DNA of 64,000 bases, from NCBI RefSeq assembly GCF_018100925.1, contig NZ_JAGJEH010000002.1, positions 124,001 to 188,000 of the forward strand. Reading direction: 5' to 3'. Source of the stretch: Pseudoalteromonas luteoviolacea (GTDB taxonomy: Bacteria; Pseudomonadota; Gammaproteobacteria; Enterobacterales; Alteromonadaceae). Positions within the stretch are counted from its first letter, which is position 1; each line of letters starts with the position of its first letter. Made by a program: the position numbers and the translations under genes. The notes below the pieces were generated by a model that worked only from the letters and a program-made list of their open reading frames with translations, was not told the DNA's origin and did not search any database. Positions 9,519 through 19,887 of this stretch are shown one piece after another.

Positions 9519-11111
9519 TTAGTCTTCAATACCTCTGAACTTTAAAAACTCACTATAGGTGCCTTTAAAGTCAGTGATCTTATTGTCTTTAATTTCAAGA
9601 ATACGCGTTGCTAGAGAGTCAACGAAAACTCGATCGTGAGAAACGAAAAATAGCGTGCCTTTGTACTGTTCAAGGGCTGTATTTAATGATTCAATCGACT
9701 CCATATCCATGTGGTTGGTCGGCTCATCCATCAACAATATGTTTGGTTTGTGCATCATTAACTTGCCGAGCAACATACGACCTTGCTCACCACCAGAGAG
9801 GACTTTAACCGACTTCTTGATGCTATCTTGAGAGAAAAGCATGCGCCCTAAGAAGCTACGTAATACTTGCTCATCATCACCTTCTTGTCGCCATTGGCCC
9901 ATCCATTCCATCAGGTCCATATCTTTTTCAAAGTCTTCTGCGTGATCTTGAGCGTAATAGCCAATGTTACTGTTTTCTGACCACTTGAATGCGCCGTTTC
10001 TAGGAGCCAATTGACTGGCAAGGGTGTTCAATAAAGTGGTTTTACCTACACCATTTTCACCGATTATCGCGACTCTTTCGCCCACTTCAAAAATACCACT
10101 GAAGTCACTAAACAAATCTGCCTCAAAGCCTTGTGATAAGCCTTCAACTTCCAGTGCATTTCTGAACAACTCTTTTGACTGCTCAAAGCGAATGAAGGGG
10201 TTTTGACGGCTTGATGCTTTGACTTGTTCCAATTGAATTTTGTCAATTTGTTTTGCTCGTGATGTCGCTTGTTTCGCTTTTGAAGCGTTGGCAGAGAATC
10301 GTGCAACGAAAGTTTGCAGCTCAGCAATTTGCGCTTTCTTTTTCGCATTATCAGCGAGTAATCGCTCTCTTGCTTGCGAGGCAGCAGTCATGTATTCGTC
10401 GTAGTTACCCGGATAAAGACGTAGTTCACCATAGTCTAAGTCTGCCATATGAGTACAAACACTGTTCAAAAAGTGTCTGTCGTGAGAAATGATGATCATA
10501 GTGCAGTTGCGCTCGTTTAAGGTATGCTCAAGCCAGCGAATGGTGTCGATGTCCAAGTTGTTGGTTGGCTCATCTAGAAGCATGATGTGTGGGTCAGCAA
10601 AGAGTACTTGAGCGAGAAGTACACGCAGTTTCCAGCCCGGAGCAACTTCGCTCATCAAGCCAAAGTGTTGTTCAGTGGGAATACCTACAGCAAGGAGTAA
10701 TTCGCCCGCTTTGGACTCTGCCATATAGCCATCCATTTCGGCAAACTTGACTTCAAGATCCGCAACAATCATACCTTCTTCTTCGCTCATTTCTGGCAAT
10801 GAGTAAATACGATCACGTTCTTGTTTTACTTCCCACAGCTCTTTGTAGCCCATGATAACCGTATCAATTACCGTATATTCTTCGTAGGCGAATTGATCCT
10901 GATTAAGTTTAGCAACACGTTCTTGTGGATCATAGCTGACATTACCACCAGTTGGTTCTAACTCACCACTGAGGATTTTCATAAAAGTTGATTTACCACA
11001 GCCATTCGCCCCGATTAGGCCATAGCGATTACCTTCGCCAAATTTGACTGAGATATTTTCAAAAAGCGGCTTAGAGCCAAACTGTTGGGTGATATTCGCT
11101 GTAGAAATCAA
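9519..11111 (-). CDS. ybiT: ABC-F family ATPase YbiT
   Basis: Soluble duplicated ATPase of the ABC-F class, which acts on ribosomes rather than in transport. It is 530 residues, the same length as Escherichia coli YbiT as I recall it, and matches it closely from [16 protein letters not shown] onward. Walker A motifs are GANGCGKST (about residue 35-43) and GENGVGKTT in the second half. Walker B is [12 protein letters not shown] in the first half and [11 protein letters not shown] in the second; the second signature is LSGGEQGR. The start codon is TTG with AAGG upstream. It stands alone. The cellular role of YbiT is less clear than that of EttA. Confidence 0.93.
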   Translation of the reverse strand: MISTANITQQFGSKPLFENISVKFGEGNRYGLIGANGCGKSTFMKILSGELEPTGGNVSYDPQERVAKLNQDQFAYEEYTVIDTVIMGYKELWEVKQERDRIYSLPEMSEEEGMIVADLEVKFAEMDGYMAESKAGELLLAVGIPTEQHFGLMSEVAPGWKLRVLLAQVLFADPHIMLLDEPTNNLDIDTIRWLEHTLNERNCTMIIISHDRHFLNSVCTHMADLDYGELRLYPGNYDEYMTAASQARERLLADNAKKKAQIAELQTFVARFSANASKAKQATSRAKQIDKIQLEQVKASSRQNPFIRFEQSKELFRNALEVEGLSQGFEADLFSDFSGIFEVGERVAIIGENGVGKTTLLNTLASQLAPRNGAFKWSENSNIGYYAQDHAEDFEKDMDLMEWMGQWRQEGDDEQVLRSFLGRMLFSQDSIKKSVKVLSGGEQGRMLLGKLMMHKPNILLMDEPTNHMDMESIESLNTALEQYKGTLFFVSHDRVFVDSLATRILEIKDNKITDFKGTYSEFLKFRGIED

Positions 11112-11325
11112 AATTTAATACCTTAATAAATTAGAATCGGCGCAACGTTACCCGCTGCAGCGCTCAACTGCAAGTATTGATATGCAGAAAAATGAGAATT
11201 TAGTATATCAAATTACGTCAACCCTTGTGCTTGTTCGAACTAAGACAATATTACAGTCAAATTCGCCATTCTGCTGATTGTTGACTATAAGTTTAACTAC
11301 ATAGACACAAAATGATTAACATCAC

Positions 11326-13329
11326 ATGCAATTAACCGTTTCGGCTCGTGTAATGAGTGGGTTTACGGCAGTTGTAGTTTTAGCTTGCATTATTTACATC
11401 GTAGCGCTAACAGGGAACATAACTATCGGTGGATCTGTTCAAAAGGTTTCTAATCAAAGTGTTCCAACATTAATATCGGGCAATAATATGCTCCAGTCAG
11501 TCTTGCTGTCGAGGTTATCTTTGACGCAGCTAGAGCAAGCGCCAACACTCAGTGCGATTAGCGCCATCCGCAATCAATACAATTTACAAAAACAAAGCAA
11601 CGATAAAGCATTAATGCAGTTATCAGAGCTTACTGAATCTGAACCTGAGCTCAGCAGGCCTTTTGACAACTCCAAAAAACTTAACACAGTATTTTTTCAG
11701 CGCGCCGATAGTGCCTTCAACAAAGCGGTACTAGCGTTCAAACTAAAAGAGCGTACGGCTGAGGTTGCCAGTGAGTTCACCGATATGGGGGATGAAACAC
11801 TCAGCTTGGCATATGACCTTGAAGGCATTTCGAATGACCAAAAAATATCTGATGTGGTTAACGCACTGATTGAAAATGTTGAAAATTTAGTAGATGAGGT
11901 CAGTGGTGGCCTCACTTCCAATATTACGTTCGAAATCATGAATGTAACGAGTGTTGCCAAAGAATCAATCTCTGACATGGAGCAACAACTGACTGCGCTG
12001 AAAAACTCTCCGGAACTCGCGAATTCTGATGCGTTAGGTTTAATGGAAGAGAACTTCTCTCAATTCAAACAGGCAGTTGTCGGTTCAGACAACGCATTAC
12101 AGTCAAGAATCAACACGCTAAACGAAAAAAAGCAGCTCAGTAACCTCGTTACAGAGGCTTCTGGCTCAGCAGAAGAGTTACAGCTACAGCTAAGGGAGCT
12201 GAATGAGAAAATAGGTGGGCTGACGGAGGATGCCCAGCAGGCTGCTGAAGAGGCGATTGAAGAGAGTTTACAGGTGACATCGGCATTGACCGTTGTCACT
12301 ATCATATTGTCCATCGTGATAGCATATTTTGTGATTAACAGTGTGCGCACGCCATTACATCAGATTATCGATTCAATTAATCGCGCCGCGCAGGGAGACT
12401 TAACCGTTCGGCTCGATAACTTTAAACAGGATGAGTTTGGTCGTTTGGCCAGTAATATCCAAAAACTCATTGACACTTTAGCAGGTACACTGAGAGAGGT
12501 AACAAGTAACACGCAATTACTCTCTTCAACGGCTGAACAGACCAATATGATTGCGGAACAAAGTTGTAGCAGTGCGTCGCAGCAGAGTGAGCAAATGAGC
12601 GCAATGAGTAGCTCAATTTCAGAAATGAAAGAAACAGTGCGTTCGGTAACAGACAGTATTCACAGTACATTAGAACAGGTCCAGCAAGCAAGTAGTGAAG
12701 CTGCATCTGGCGAAGAGTTGTTAGTAACCAACGTACAAAATATTAAGGGGCTCGAATCTTCGATAGAAACCTCAGCAAATGCGATTAATCAGTTGAGCAA
12801 CGAGCTAGAAAACATTAACACTGTGCTGGCGGTGATCCGGAGTATTGCAGAGCAAACCAACCTGCTCGCTTTAAATGCAGCCATCGAAGCGGCTCGAGCG
12901 GGGGAACAAGGGCGCGGATTTGCAGTGGTTGCAGACGAAGTCCGGACGCTCGCTAGCCGCTCTCAAGATGCAACTGAAGAAATAGAAAAAGCCATAACCG
13001 GATTACAAGATGGTGCAAAAGGTGCAGTCAATACCATGTCTAATTCTCAGCGAGAAACACACAATTGTGTGAGTGGTATAGAAGCTGTTCAAGGCACTTT
13101 AAGTGCAATTGTAAACAGTGTTGAAACCATCAAAGATATGAGCCAACAAATTGCTGCGGCATCTGAGCAGCAGAGCCTTGCTGCGGTGAGCCAATACGAT
13201 AATGTCCAATATATGCATGAAATTACAAACCTTAACTCAAATCATGCGCAGGAAAATAAACAGGCTAGTCAGCAGTTGGCTGAAATGGCAGAGACACTCA
13301 GGTTAATGATGAGCCAATTTAAAACTTAG
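11326..13329 (+). CDS. methyl-accepting chemotaxis protein
   Basis: Transmembrane chemoreceptor of 667 residues. Order: a first membrane segment (about 9-28), a long periplasmic sensor region (about 30-315) with helical heptad character, a second membrane segment (about 317-340), a HAMP linker (about 340-395), and the cytoplasmic signalling domain. The conserved hairpin tip [19 protein letters not shown] is intact, so CheA/CheW coupling is expected. The ligand cannot be read from the sensor. Near the C-terminus the usual conserved helix is replaced by an unusual stretch around [13 protein letters not shown]. The next gene starts nine bases later. Confidence 0.93.
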   Translation: MQLTVSARVMSGFTAVVVLACIIYIVALTGNITIGGSVQKVSNQSVPTLISGNNMLQSVLLSRLSLTQLEQAPTLSAISAIRNQYNLQKQSNDKALMQLSELTESEPELSRPFDNSKKLNTVFFQRADSAFNKAVLAFKLKERTAEVASEFTDMGDETLSLAYDLEGISNDQKISDVVNALIENVENLVDEVSGGLTSNITFEIMNVTSVAKESISDMEQQLTALKNSPELANSDALGLMEENFSQFKQAVVGSDNALQSRINTLNEKKQLSNLVTEASGSAEELQLQLRELNEKIGGLTEDAQQAAEEAIEESLQVTSALTVVTIILSIVIAYFVINSVRTPLHQIIDSINRAAQGDLTVRLDNFKQDEFGRLASNIQKLIDTLAGTLREVTSNTQLLSSTAEQTNMIAEQSCSSASQQSEQMSAMSSSISEMKETVRSVTDSIHSTLEQVQQASSEAASGEELLVTNVQNIKGLESSIETSANAINQLSNELENINTVLAVIRSIAEQTNLLALNAAIEAARAGEQGRGFAVVADEVRTLASRSQDATEEIEKAITGLQDGAKGAVNTMSNSQRETHNCVSGIEAVQGTLSAIVNSVETIKDMSQQIAAASEQQSLAAVSQYDNVQYMHEITNLNSNHAQENKQASQQLAEMAETLRLMMSQFKT

Positions 13330-13338
13330 GAGATGACG

Positions 13339-13698
13339 ATGAAACTACTATTAGCAATTGGGGCCGTATCACTGGTACTTAGTGCAATGCCCACTGAAGT
13401 CAAAGCTGGCACATGTGAAATCAAATATGTTAGAACGGCATGTCCGGGTAAGGAGAAAATTAGCTATAAAAAGTGCAAAGGAAAGCAGCGCTGCTCTAAA
13501 TTTAAAGAGGCGACAAGTGCAGCTGAATGTGGGGAAATGGCGGTTAAGTCATGTCGAAACAAGCGCCTGACAATTACCAAATCAAAAGTTATCAATGCGT
13601 TATTCGATGGACAGCAGTTAAAGGCCAGTAATGGCAGCGAAGACTTTTGTACTGTGTATGCTAAAGCGTCAGAAGAGTTTAATAAGTGCGGCGGGTAG
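13339..13698 (+). CDS. small exported cysteine-rich protein
   Basis: 119-residue protein of unknown function. The ATG at 13339 is used because GGAG at 13329-13332 is correctly spaced from it; an ATG at 13333 would touch that site. A signal peptide (cleavage near EVKAG) leaves a basic mature protein with eight cysteines, suggesting four disulfides in the periplasm. It is only nine bases behind the chemoreceptor gene, so the two are probably co-transcribed. Whether it helps sensing (for example as a ligand-binding partner) is a guess. Confidence 0.7.
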   Translation: MKLLLAIGAVSLVLSAMPTEVKAGTCEIKYVRTACPGKEKISYKKCKGKQRCSKFKEATSAAECGEMAVKSCRNKRLTITKSKVINALFDGQQLKASNGSEDFCTVYAKASEEFNKCGG

Positions 13699-14020
13699 CG
13701 GGATGTTTTGTTAGTTATAAAGGTTGCTTTTAGGTATTTAACTGCGTAAATGCCTAAAGTGCCATTTTTATCTTAATTGATGAGAGTTTGCTGCACAGCA
13801 GTCAATGCTTGTTGTAGCCATCAATATATTGCTTAATTAAGAATTCCTTGCCAATTAAGCCGAGTAGCAGATTGTTTCGCAGTAAAAAATTAGCCATAAT
13901 CGACCTAGTTTGATTTTTTATTTAAGAGCAACCACATATTTGATTTAGTGGCTATGTGCTGTCATAGCCAAACATGTTGTTGAATGTTAGCTCATAAATA
14001 TTTTTAAAAAAGGCCAGAGA
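13699..14020. other. 322-base intergenic region
   Basis: AT-rich spacer between two plus-strand genes. I see no gene and no clear terminator; it should carry the yafJ promoter. Confidence 0.4.
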
Positions 14021-14785
14021 ATGTGTGAGCTACTAGGCATGTCTGCTAACGTGCCGACAGATATTTGTTTTAGTTTTTCAGGGTTATTAGAGCGTGGTGG
14101 GAATACAGGGCCTCATAAAGATGGTTGGGGGATAACTTTTTACGAAGGTAAGGGGTGTCGCACATTCAAAGATCCTGAACCAAGTTGTCAGTCTGAAATC
14201 GCTAAGTTGGTCAAAGCCTATCCAATTAAGAGTGTTTCTGTGATAAGTCACATTCGTCAAGGCAACCGGGGCCGAACATGTTTGGAGAATACACATCCCT
14301 TTACGCGAGAGCTATGGGGAAGAGAGATCTCTTATGCACACAATGGGCAACTATCGAATTATAAAGATTTGAAAACGCAGTACTATAAGCCGGTTGGCAA
14401 TACCGATAGCGAGCTTGCGTTTTGCTGGATTTTAGACAAAATCCGTGAAAAATACCCTAAGAAGCCCTCCAACATGGCAGCTGTATTTCGCTATGCCGCC
14501 AAATTAGCTGATCAGCTAAGAGAAAAAGGCGTGTTTAATATGTTGTTGACGGACGGTGTGTTTGTGTTGGCATACTGCAGCAACAACTTACATTGGATCA
14601 CGCGTAAAGCGCCTTTTGGCAAAGCAACGTTAATCGATGCAGATATGGTTGTTGATTTTCAAAAAGAAACCACGCCCAATGACGTTGTAACTGTGATTGC
14701 TACTCGACCACTGACCAATGATGAAGAGTGGACGAAAATGGAACCTGGGCAGTCAGTGTTGTTCAAATTGGGTGAGAAAGTATAA
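14021..14785 (+). CDS. yafJ: class II glutamine amidotransferase, YafJ family
   Basis: 254-residue N-terminal-nucleophile amidotransferase domain protein. The start MCELLGMSANVPTDICFSF closely matches Escherichia coli YafJ; Cys2 becomes the nucleophile after Met removal. Further family motifs are GPHKDGWG, HIRQGNRG, ENTHPFTRE, YAHNGQL and TPNDVVTVIATRPL. The domain hydrolyses glutamine, but the acceptor substrate of YafJ is not known. It is a single gene here, with a hairpin after the stop. Confidence 0.92.
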   Translation: MCELLGMSANVPTDICFSFSGLLERGGNTGPHKDGWGITFYEGKGCRTFKDPEPSCQSEIAKLVKAYPIKSVSVISHIRQGNRGRTCLENTHPFTRELWGREISYAHNGQLSNYKDLKTQYYKPVGNTDSELAFCWILDKIREKYPKKPSNMAAVFRYAAKLADQLREKGVFNMLLTDGVFVLAYCSNNLHWITRKAPFGKATLIDADMVVDFQKETTPNDVVTVIATRPLTNDEEWTKMEPGQSVLFKLGEKV

Positions 14786-14787
14786 AA

Positions 14788-14805
14788 CAGGTGCTTTTGC
14801 ACCTG
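14788..14805. terminator. bidirectional hairpin between yafJ and the DUF3108 gene
   Basis: Stem CAGGTGC/GCACCTG with loop TTTT between convergent stop codons. The minus strand continues with TTTTATA, so it is a fair terminator for the minus-strand pur operon. Confidence 0.7.
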
Positions 14806-14823
14806 CTTTAATGCCTGTTTTAA

Positions 14824-15585
14824 TTATTGCTTAATAGTTTGAGCTGTCATTTGAATTTGAAACTGCTCAACGCCGTCTTTTCCTTTTAGCATTTGCACCA
14901 ACATGTAGTCATATTGTGGTGCAAACCAAGCGATTGCATGGCGCTTGTTGCTGTCATAAAGACGTTTTACCTTGATGGTTTTAACATTGCCAATCGGTAG
15001 TGTGATGGTTTCTTCTCCCACTACTTTAAAGTTATACATACGAACGTTGCCATTCTTATCTATGATTGGGTAGCTAAATTGGGTTTTGCCAGATTTCAGC
15101 TCATTGCGGAGCTGATTTTGGTAGGAGAGAACGTCTTGTCGTGATTCATCCCATTCGACCTTGAGTGGGTAATCCTGCTCTTTTGAATACAGTTGTTTGT
15201 TCTCTCTATCAAATTTAATTTTGAAGCTCTTGTCAGGACGCGTGCCTTCTCGATTAAGGCTATAATGGAGTGGTTTAGTTTGGCCGTTTTCAAATTTGAA
15301 CAAGCTTTGTTCTGTACGTTTTTCTGTGAATATCATCCACTTCACATCGGTCTCATAACTCAGCGCATAAGTATTGTCGGCAACCTGTATAAACTCTCTG
15401 GTTGCTTTGCCATGAATTTTTCCTTTTCGTAGTACATTATACTCGGCTGTGTATTCGGTGAGCGTAGAGGCATGAAGGGAAGAAGATAAAACAGCGCTTA
15501 AGCCAAATAGCAAAGCGCTGTGGATTTTTATTTTAGCTGTAATCGACGCCTTGCGCTGGAAGGGGTTGTTTATCAAAAACTGCAT
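14824..15585 (-). CDS. DUF3108 exported protein
   Basis: 253-residue protein of the DUF3108 family, commonly encoded beside purN/purM in gammaproteobacteria. A long basic n-region is followed by a hydrophobic stretch and likely cleavage near LHAST, so it is periplasmic or outer-membrane associated. The ATG at 15585 lies inside purN; GGAAG six bases upstream supports it, and no later ATG precedes the signal sequence. The 53-base overlap suggests coupling to purN. Function is unknown; the mature part is beta-rich by eye. Confidence 0.82.
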   Translation of the reverse strand: MQFLINNPFQRKASITAKIKIHSALLFGLSAVLSSSLHASTLTEYTAEYNVLRKGKIHGKATREFIQVADNTYALSYETDVKWMIFTEKRTEQSLFKFENGQTKPLHYSLNREGTRPDKSFKIKFDRENKQLYSKEQDYPLKVEWDESRQDVLSYQNQLRNELKSGKTQFSYPIIDKNGNVRMYNFKVVGEETITLPIGNVKTIKVKRLYDSNKRHAIAWFAPQYDYMLVQMLKGKDGVEQFQIQMTAQTIKQ

Positions 15586-16177
15586 AGTCTGCTTCCATTG
15601 TTAGTCTGTGTTCACTGAACCACTTGACCACCAAAGGATAAATGACATGTTCTTGTTCGTGTACCCGCTTAGCTAGTGTCTCCGCTGTGTCGTCAGGCAA
15701 AATGGCAACTTTTGCTTGAACAACAACAGGACCTCCGTCTAATTCTTCTGTTACGAAGTGAACACTAGCGCCATGGTACGCATCGTTTGCGTCAATTGCT
15801 CTTTGGTGGGTGTTCAGCCCTTGGTACTTAGGCAACAAAGATGGGTGAATGTTCAACATTTTCCCTTTAAATTTTTGCACTAAGCCAGAGGTTAGAATAC
15901 GCATAAATCCAGCCAATACAACTAAATCTGGATTACAAGAGTCAATTAATTTTGCCAGCTGTTCATCATAAGCCTCGCGACTATCGAAGTCTTTATGGCT
16001 TAAAACGTGAGTGTTTATATTTGCTTTGTCAGCTCTTACAAGCCCATAAGCATCGCCTTTGTTACTAATGACGGAAACAATTTCACCATTAATGTTACCA
16101 GCTTGGCAGTGGTCAATAATTGCTTGTAAATTAGAGCCACTACCAGAGATCAATACAACGATCCGAGTGGGTGCCAT
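15533..16177 (-). CDS. purN: phosphoribosylglycinamide formyltransferase PurN
   Basis: 10-formyl-THF-dependent GAR transformylase, step three of purine synthesis. It is 214 residues, normal size. Landmarks: the phosphate-binding GSGSNLQAI near the N-terminus, the catalytic region MLNIHPSLLPKYQGLNTH, and GASVHFVTEELDGGPV with the conserved Asp. Start and purM stop share one base (TAATG), so translation is coupled. A DUF3108 gene overlaps its 3' end. Confidence 0.97.
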   Translation of the reverse strand: MAPTRIVVLISGSGSNLQAIIDHCQAGNINGEIVSVISNKGDAYGLVRADKANINTHVLSHKDFDSREAYDEQLAKLIDSCNPDLVVLAGFMRILTSGLVQKFKGKMLNIHPSLLPKYQGLNTHQRAIDANDAYHGASVHFVTEELDGGPVVVQAKVAILPDDTAETLAKRVHEQEHVIYPLVVKWFSEHRLTMEADYAVFDKQPLPAQGVDYS

Positions 16178-17229
16178 TACTCGGCACCACCAAGGATTTC
16201 AACTTGCTCTTCGCCTTCAACTGCATCTTGGATTTCACCAATGTGCCATGCATTTTCGCCTTGTGCTGTTAAGATCTCTAGGCTTTGTGCTAACTTTTCA
16301 GCAGGTACTACTAAGATCATACCAACACCGCAGTTGAATGTACGGTACATTTCGTGAGTGCTGATGTTACCGTTTTCTTGTAGCCAGTTGAAAATGGCAG
16401 GCCACTCCCAGCTATCACCTTTAACCACTGCTTTTGCAGACTCAGGTAGTACGCGAGGAATATTCTCCCAGAAACCACCACCTGTGATATGTGAAAGGGC
16501 ATGAACGTCAACGTCTTTTAAAAGCTCTAGAATTGGCTTAACGTAAATGCGAGTAGGCTCAAGTAAATGTTCGCCTAGGGGTTTACCCGCATATTCTTCA
16601 TTTGTATCAGCACCAGATACTTCTAATACTTTACGGATTAATGAGTAGCCGTTTGAGTGAGGACCGCTTGAAGCAAGAGCGATTAGTTGGTCACCCGCTT
16701 TAACTTTAGTCCCGTCGATGATCTTAGATTTTTCAACAACACCAGTACAGAAACCAGCCATGTCATAATCATCACCTTCATACATGCCAGGCATTTCAGC
16801 TGTTTCACCACCGATTAGAGCACAGCCAGAAAGCTCGCAGCCCTTACCAATACCGCTAACTACGTCAGCAGCAGTATCTACATCCAGCTTGCCTGTCGCG
16901 TAGTAATCTAGGAAGAAAAGCGGTTCAGCGCCCTGTACAATAAGATCGTTAACACACATTGCGACAAGATCGATACCAACCGTGTCGTGTTTTTTCAGAT
17001 CAATGGCTAAACGAAGCTTAGTACCAACCCCGTCAGTACCGGCAACTAGCACAGGCTCTTTGTAACCTGTTGGAAGTTCACATAGTGCACCAAAACCACC
17101 AATGCCACCCATAACTTCTGGACGACGAGTTTTTTTCACTACGCCTTTAATGCGCTCAACCAATGCGTTACCCGCATCAATATCAACGCCTGCGTCTTTG
17201 TAGCTCAGAGACTGTTTTTGTTCGCTCAC
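16177..17229 (-). CDS. purM: phosphoribosylformylglycinamidine cyclo-ligase PurM
   Basis: AIR synthetase, step five of purine synthesis, forming the imidazole ring with ATP. It is 350 residues, close to the usual 345. Landmarks are [24 protein letters not shown], the [14 protein letters not shown] motif and [10 protein letters not shown]. The start is GTG at 17229 with GAGGAAA correctly spaced upstream. It leads the purM-purN-DUF3108 operon. Confidence 0.97.
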   Translation of the reverse strand: MSEQKQSLSYKDAGVDIDAGNALVERIKGVVKKTRRPEVMGGIGGFGALCELPTGYKEPVLVAGTDGVGTKLRLAIDLKKHDTVGIDLVAMCVNDLIVQGAEPLFFLDYYATGKLDVDTAADVVSGIGKGCELSGCALIGGETAEMPGMYEGDDYDMAGFCTGVVEKSKIIDGTKVKAGDQLIALASSGPHSNGYSLIRKVLEVSGADTNEEYAGKPLGEHLLEPTRIYVKPILELLKDVDVHALSHITGGGFWENIPRVLPESAKAVVKGDSWEWPAIFNWLQENGNISTHEMYRTFNCGVGMILVVPAEKLAQSLEILTAQGENAWHIGEIQDAVEGEEQVEILGGAE

Positions 17230-17582
17230 AGGTTTTCCTCAAAATAACAGTATAGATTTGCTTAGAAACGCGCACATTTTACAACAATTGCGCCCAAGCG
17301 GCTAGTTGAAATAAGAGGTCAGAGCAACACAGATTGCAATACGGCTTAAAGCACTCTGTTTAATCATGATTTTCAGTATGTTGAGAAGCGTGCAATTTGC
17401 GTTAGATCAAGACTCTAAATGGATATCTGCTTAGTATTTGAATTGTCGGGATTGGACTTTACCAAGCTGAACGCAACACCATAAATAATTAGTGACTGAT
17501 TAGGTAAGGGCATATTGATTCAAATAGTGCTGTGTGATTTCAAGTCAGCACCTTCAATATTTCAATAAAGCAGGAACTCAAT
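17230..17582. other. 353-base intergenic region upstream of purM
   Basis: Spacer between divergent purM and the DUF465 gene. I looked for a PurR-type 16-base operator and found only weak partial matches (best near 17268-17283, nine of 16), not enough to call. Confidence 0.4.
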
Positions 17583-17825
17583 ATGTGTAAGAAAAGTTGT
17601 AATTTAATCAAAGAACTCCCTGAATTTAGGCACAAAATTGCTGAATTGGCGCTAACAGACAACGAATTTGCCAAACTACTGGCTGATTACAGTGTACTTG
17701 AGCAGCAAATTACCGCGATGGAACAAAATGCTGTCGCCGATTTTGAGCTGCATATAAAAGATTTAAAAACACGCTGTATAACGATCAAAGACCGACTCTA
17801 CATTCGTCTCAAGCACGCGCCATGA
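17583..17825 (+). CDS. DUF465 (YdcH-like) small protein
   Basis: 80-residue protein with the DUF465 pattern: an N-terminal segment ending in FRHKIAELALTDNEFAKLLADY, then two helices with charged heptads and the closing IKDRLYIRL. DUF465 proteins are small coiled-coil hairpins without a known biochemical role. GGAAC lies before the ATG. It stands 86 bases before a GGDEF-EAL gene in the same direction; co-transcription is possible. Confidence 0.75.
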   Translation: MCKKSCNLIKELPEFRHKIAELALTDNEFAKLLADYSVLEQQITAMEQNAVADFELHIKDLKTRCITIKDRLYIRLKHAP

Positions 17826-17911
17826 GCTAAGTCGTTGTGCCAGTGTAAGTGTCCGGCAGAGTATGAATATTAAACTATACTAAAGTCAGGTTTTGTTTAT
17901 AGGCGCTCTTT

Positions 17912-19516
17912 TTGGAAACTATTAGCCTTTGCTTAATACTGATGGGGCTGTCTTTTTTGTTGCTTTCAGTAAAGCCCGCAATAGAAATATGTCGCATTGC
18001 ACAGTCTAAAGGATGGTGGTTGCTGCTTGCACTTATTTGTTTTTTTACTTTGGGTTATACAAGCTTTGCAGCCTACGTTTACTTGAGCGTAGACAGTTCG
18101 CGAGTGGTTTTAGCCTTGTCTTTGATACTTGCTCTGGGTGGACTGTTTGTCATTGTGGTCGTCAATTTGGGCAAGGTAAGTTTAATGCGACTACAAGCAG
18201 CCCTTGATCTCGAAAAGTATAACGCCCAACATGACCACCTCACCAAACTACAAAACCGCGCACAATGCTTTAAATGTATAGAGCTGAGAAAAAAACAATG
18301 TGATGGTTTTGCTGTTGTGATCTTCGATTTGTATAACTTGAAACAGATCAACGAGGCGATGGGGCATTACTTTGGTGACCAATTGCTAGTGGCATTTTCA
18401 CAAGCTATCTCAAGTAGTCTGTTACCTGGCAGTGAGCTGTTTCGCATTGGTGGCGATGAATTCGCCGTTGTCAGTGAAGCGCGCAATGAGCCTGCGCTTT
18501 TTGCCCAAAACAACGCCATATTAAGTGCGTTACACAATGGGCTAGTCGTAGAGCATACCGCGGTAGATGTAACATATAGCTCAGGTGCAATCTTGAACAT
18601 TGTGAGTGAGGACATATCTTCTTCTGAGCTTTTAAAGCGAGCAGATATCGCAATGTATGCAGCTAAAAGAAGCAAGCAAAGCTTAGTCCTATTTGATAAA
18701 ACCCTGCATCAAGGAGTAGTTTCTGAATTTCATATGCTCAACGACTTTAAAGGGGCTCTAGCACGAGGGGACCTAACAGTTTTTTATCAACCAATTGTTG
18801 ATGCGCAAAACTCTAAAGTGCATGGTGTAGAGGCTTTAGTTCGATGGCCATCTGAGGATGGCGAGTATATTTTGCCAGAGCGTTTTATTCCAATAGCTGA
18901 AAAGAACAACATGATAAAGTATCTCAGTGCATATGTGATAAACACTGTATTTAGTGATATCGAGTTGCTTCTAAAGTTAAATGATAAGTTGACGGTACAT
19001 ATAAATTTATCGTGTCAGGATCTACTAGGTAAAAACCTTATTAATGTCTTGAACACACAGCTGAGTAGTAAAAATGTAGATCCGCAAAGGATTATATTTG
19101 AGTTAACTGAAAGTATGGTGATGACAGACGTTGAACAAACCAAAACATTGATCGAGCATCTCATTGATATGGGGTTTTCGGTGAGTATTGATGATTTTGG
19201 AACTGGCTTTTCATCATTTTCAATTCTTAAAGAGCTGCCCATTTCACAGATAAAAATAGATAAATCTTTTGTCACTCAATGTCTTTCTCAGGATAAAGAT
19301 CGTGCCATCATTGAAACAACACTTTTTTTAGCGAAGCGACTGGGCTGTTCAGTGGTTGCTGAAGGAGTTGAAAATGATGAAACATCTGAGTATCTGGCCA
19401 ACCAAGGGTGTAAGTATATTCAAGGTTACAATATCAGTGAGCCGCTATCACTCGGTGAGATTCAGCGATGGATTTCCAGTAATGGTTTGGTGCAGACTGC
19501 GTTAAGGAAGTATTAA
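17912..19516 (+). CDS. membrane GGDEF-EAL protein (cyclic di-GMP turnover)
   Basis: 534-residue inner-membrane protein. Three or so hydrophobic segments (residues 1-95) are followed by a GGDEF domain with an intact GGDEF at residues 180-184 and an EAL domain with EAL at 307-309, DDFGTGFSS and EGVEN. Both catalytic signatures look intact, so it could make or break cyclic di-GMP; which activity dominates cannot be read. No RxxD inhibitory site is obvious before GGDEF. The TTG at 17912 is used; an ATG ten codons later is an alternative, and neither has a strong ribosome site. Confidence 0.9.
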   Translation: METISLCLILMGLSFLLLSVKPAIEICRIAQSKGWWLLLALICFFTLGYTSFAAYVYLSVDSSRVVLALSLILALGGLFVIVVVNLGKVSLMRLQAALDLEKYNAQHDHLTKLQNRAQCFKCIELRKKQCDGFAVVIFDLYNLKQINEAMGHYFGDQLLVAFSQAISSSLLPGSELFRIGGDEFAVVSEARNEPALFAQNNAILSALHNGLVVEHTAVDVTYSSGAILNIVSEDISSSELLKRADIAMYAAKRSKQSLVLFDKTLHQGVVSEFHMLNDFKGALARGDLTVFYQPIVDAQNSKVHGVEALVRWPSEDGEYILPERFIPIAEKNNMIKYLSAYVINTVFSDIELLLKLNDKLTVHINLSCQDLLGKNLINVLNTQLSSKNVDPQRIIFELTESMVMTDVEQTKTLIEHLIDMGFSVSIDDFGTGFSSFSILKELPISQIKIDKSFVTQCLSQDKDRAIIETTLFLAKRLGCSVVAEGVENDETSEYLANQGCKYIQGYNISEPLSLGEIQRWISSNGLVQTALRKY

Positions 19517-19887
19517 GGTTAGTCGCTGTATCCTCTCGCCCCTTTTTTGCGTGTTGAAATATTTCAAAATATTGCGAGCGTAACAATTGTTTTTGCAACC
19601 GGTATATCAAGTTTTTAGTCAATAAAATCAGTGTACTAAATTTTTGTTGTAGAACTTTTGGCGCATTAAGCAGTGGTCGTGAACGTAAAACAGGCGTTGA
19701 GCGGTCCATTCTGCTGGGAAGAATGTATCATTCTGTAAAATCCCATACAATTTTTGACAACTTTTGAGATCATAAAACCGTAATATACACACTAGGTTAT
19801 TCAGGCCAATAGGCGCGGTAATTGAATTAATAAACCAGCTCTCACATTTGAGCCGTGTGAAGCGTAAATTTTTTAGAGGAATTAAAA
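19517..19887. other. 371-base intergenic region
   Basis: No gene seen. TTGACA at about 19755 is a good -35 element, but the nearest TAATAT is 21 bases away, too far for a standard promoter. Otherwise featureless AT-rich sequence. Confidence 0.35.

Noticed and set aside
17260..17290. PurR operator upstream of purM
   Set aside because: Only about nine of 16 positions match in the best alignment, close to chance for this AT-rich stretch.
19755..19790. Sigma-70 promoter for the MlaC-like gene
   Set aside because: TTGACA is good but the nearest -10-like box is 21 bases away.
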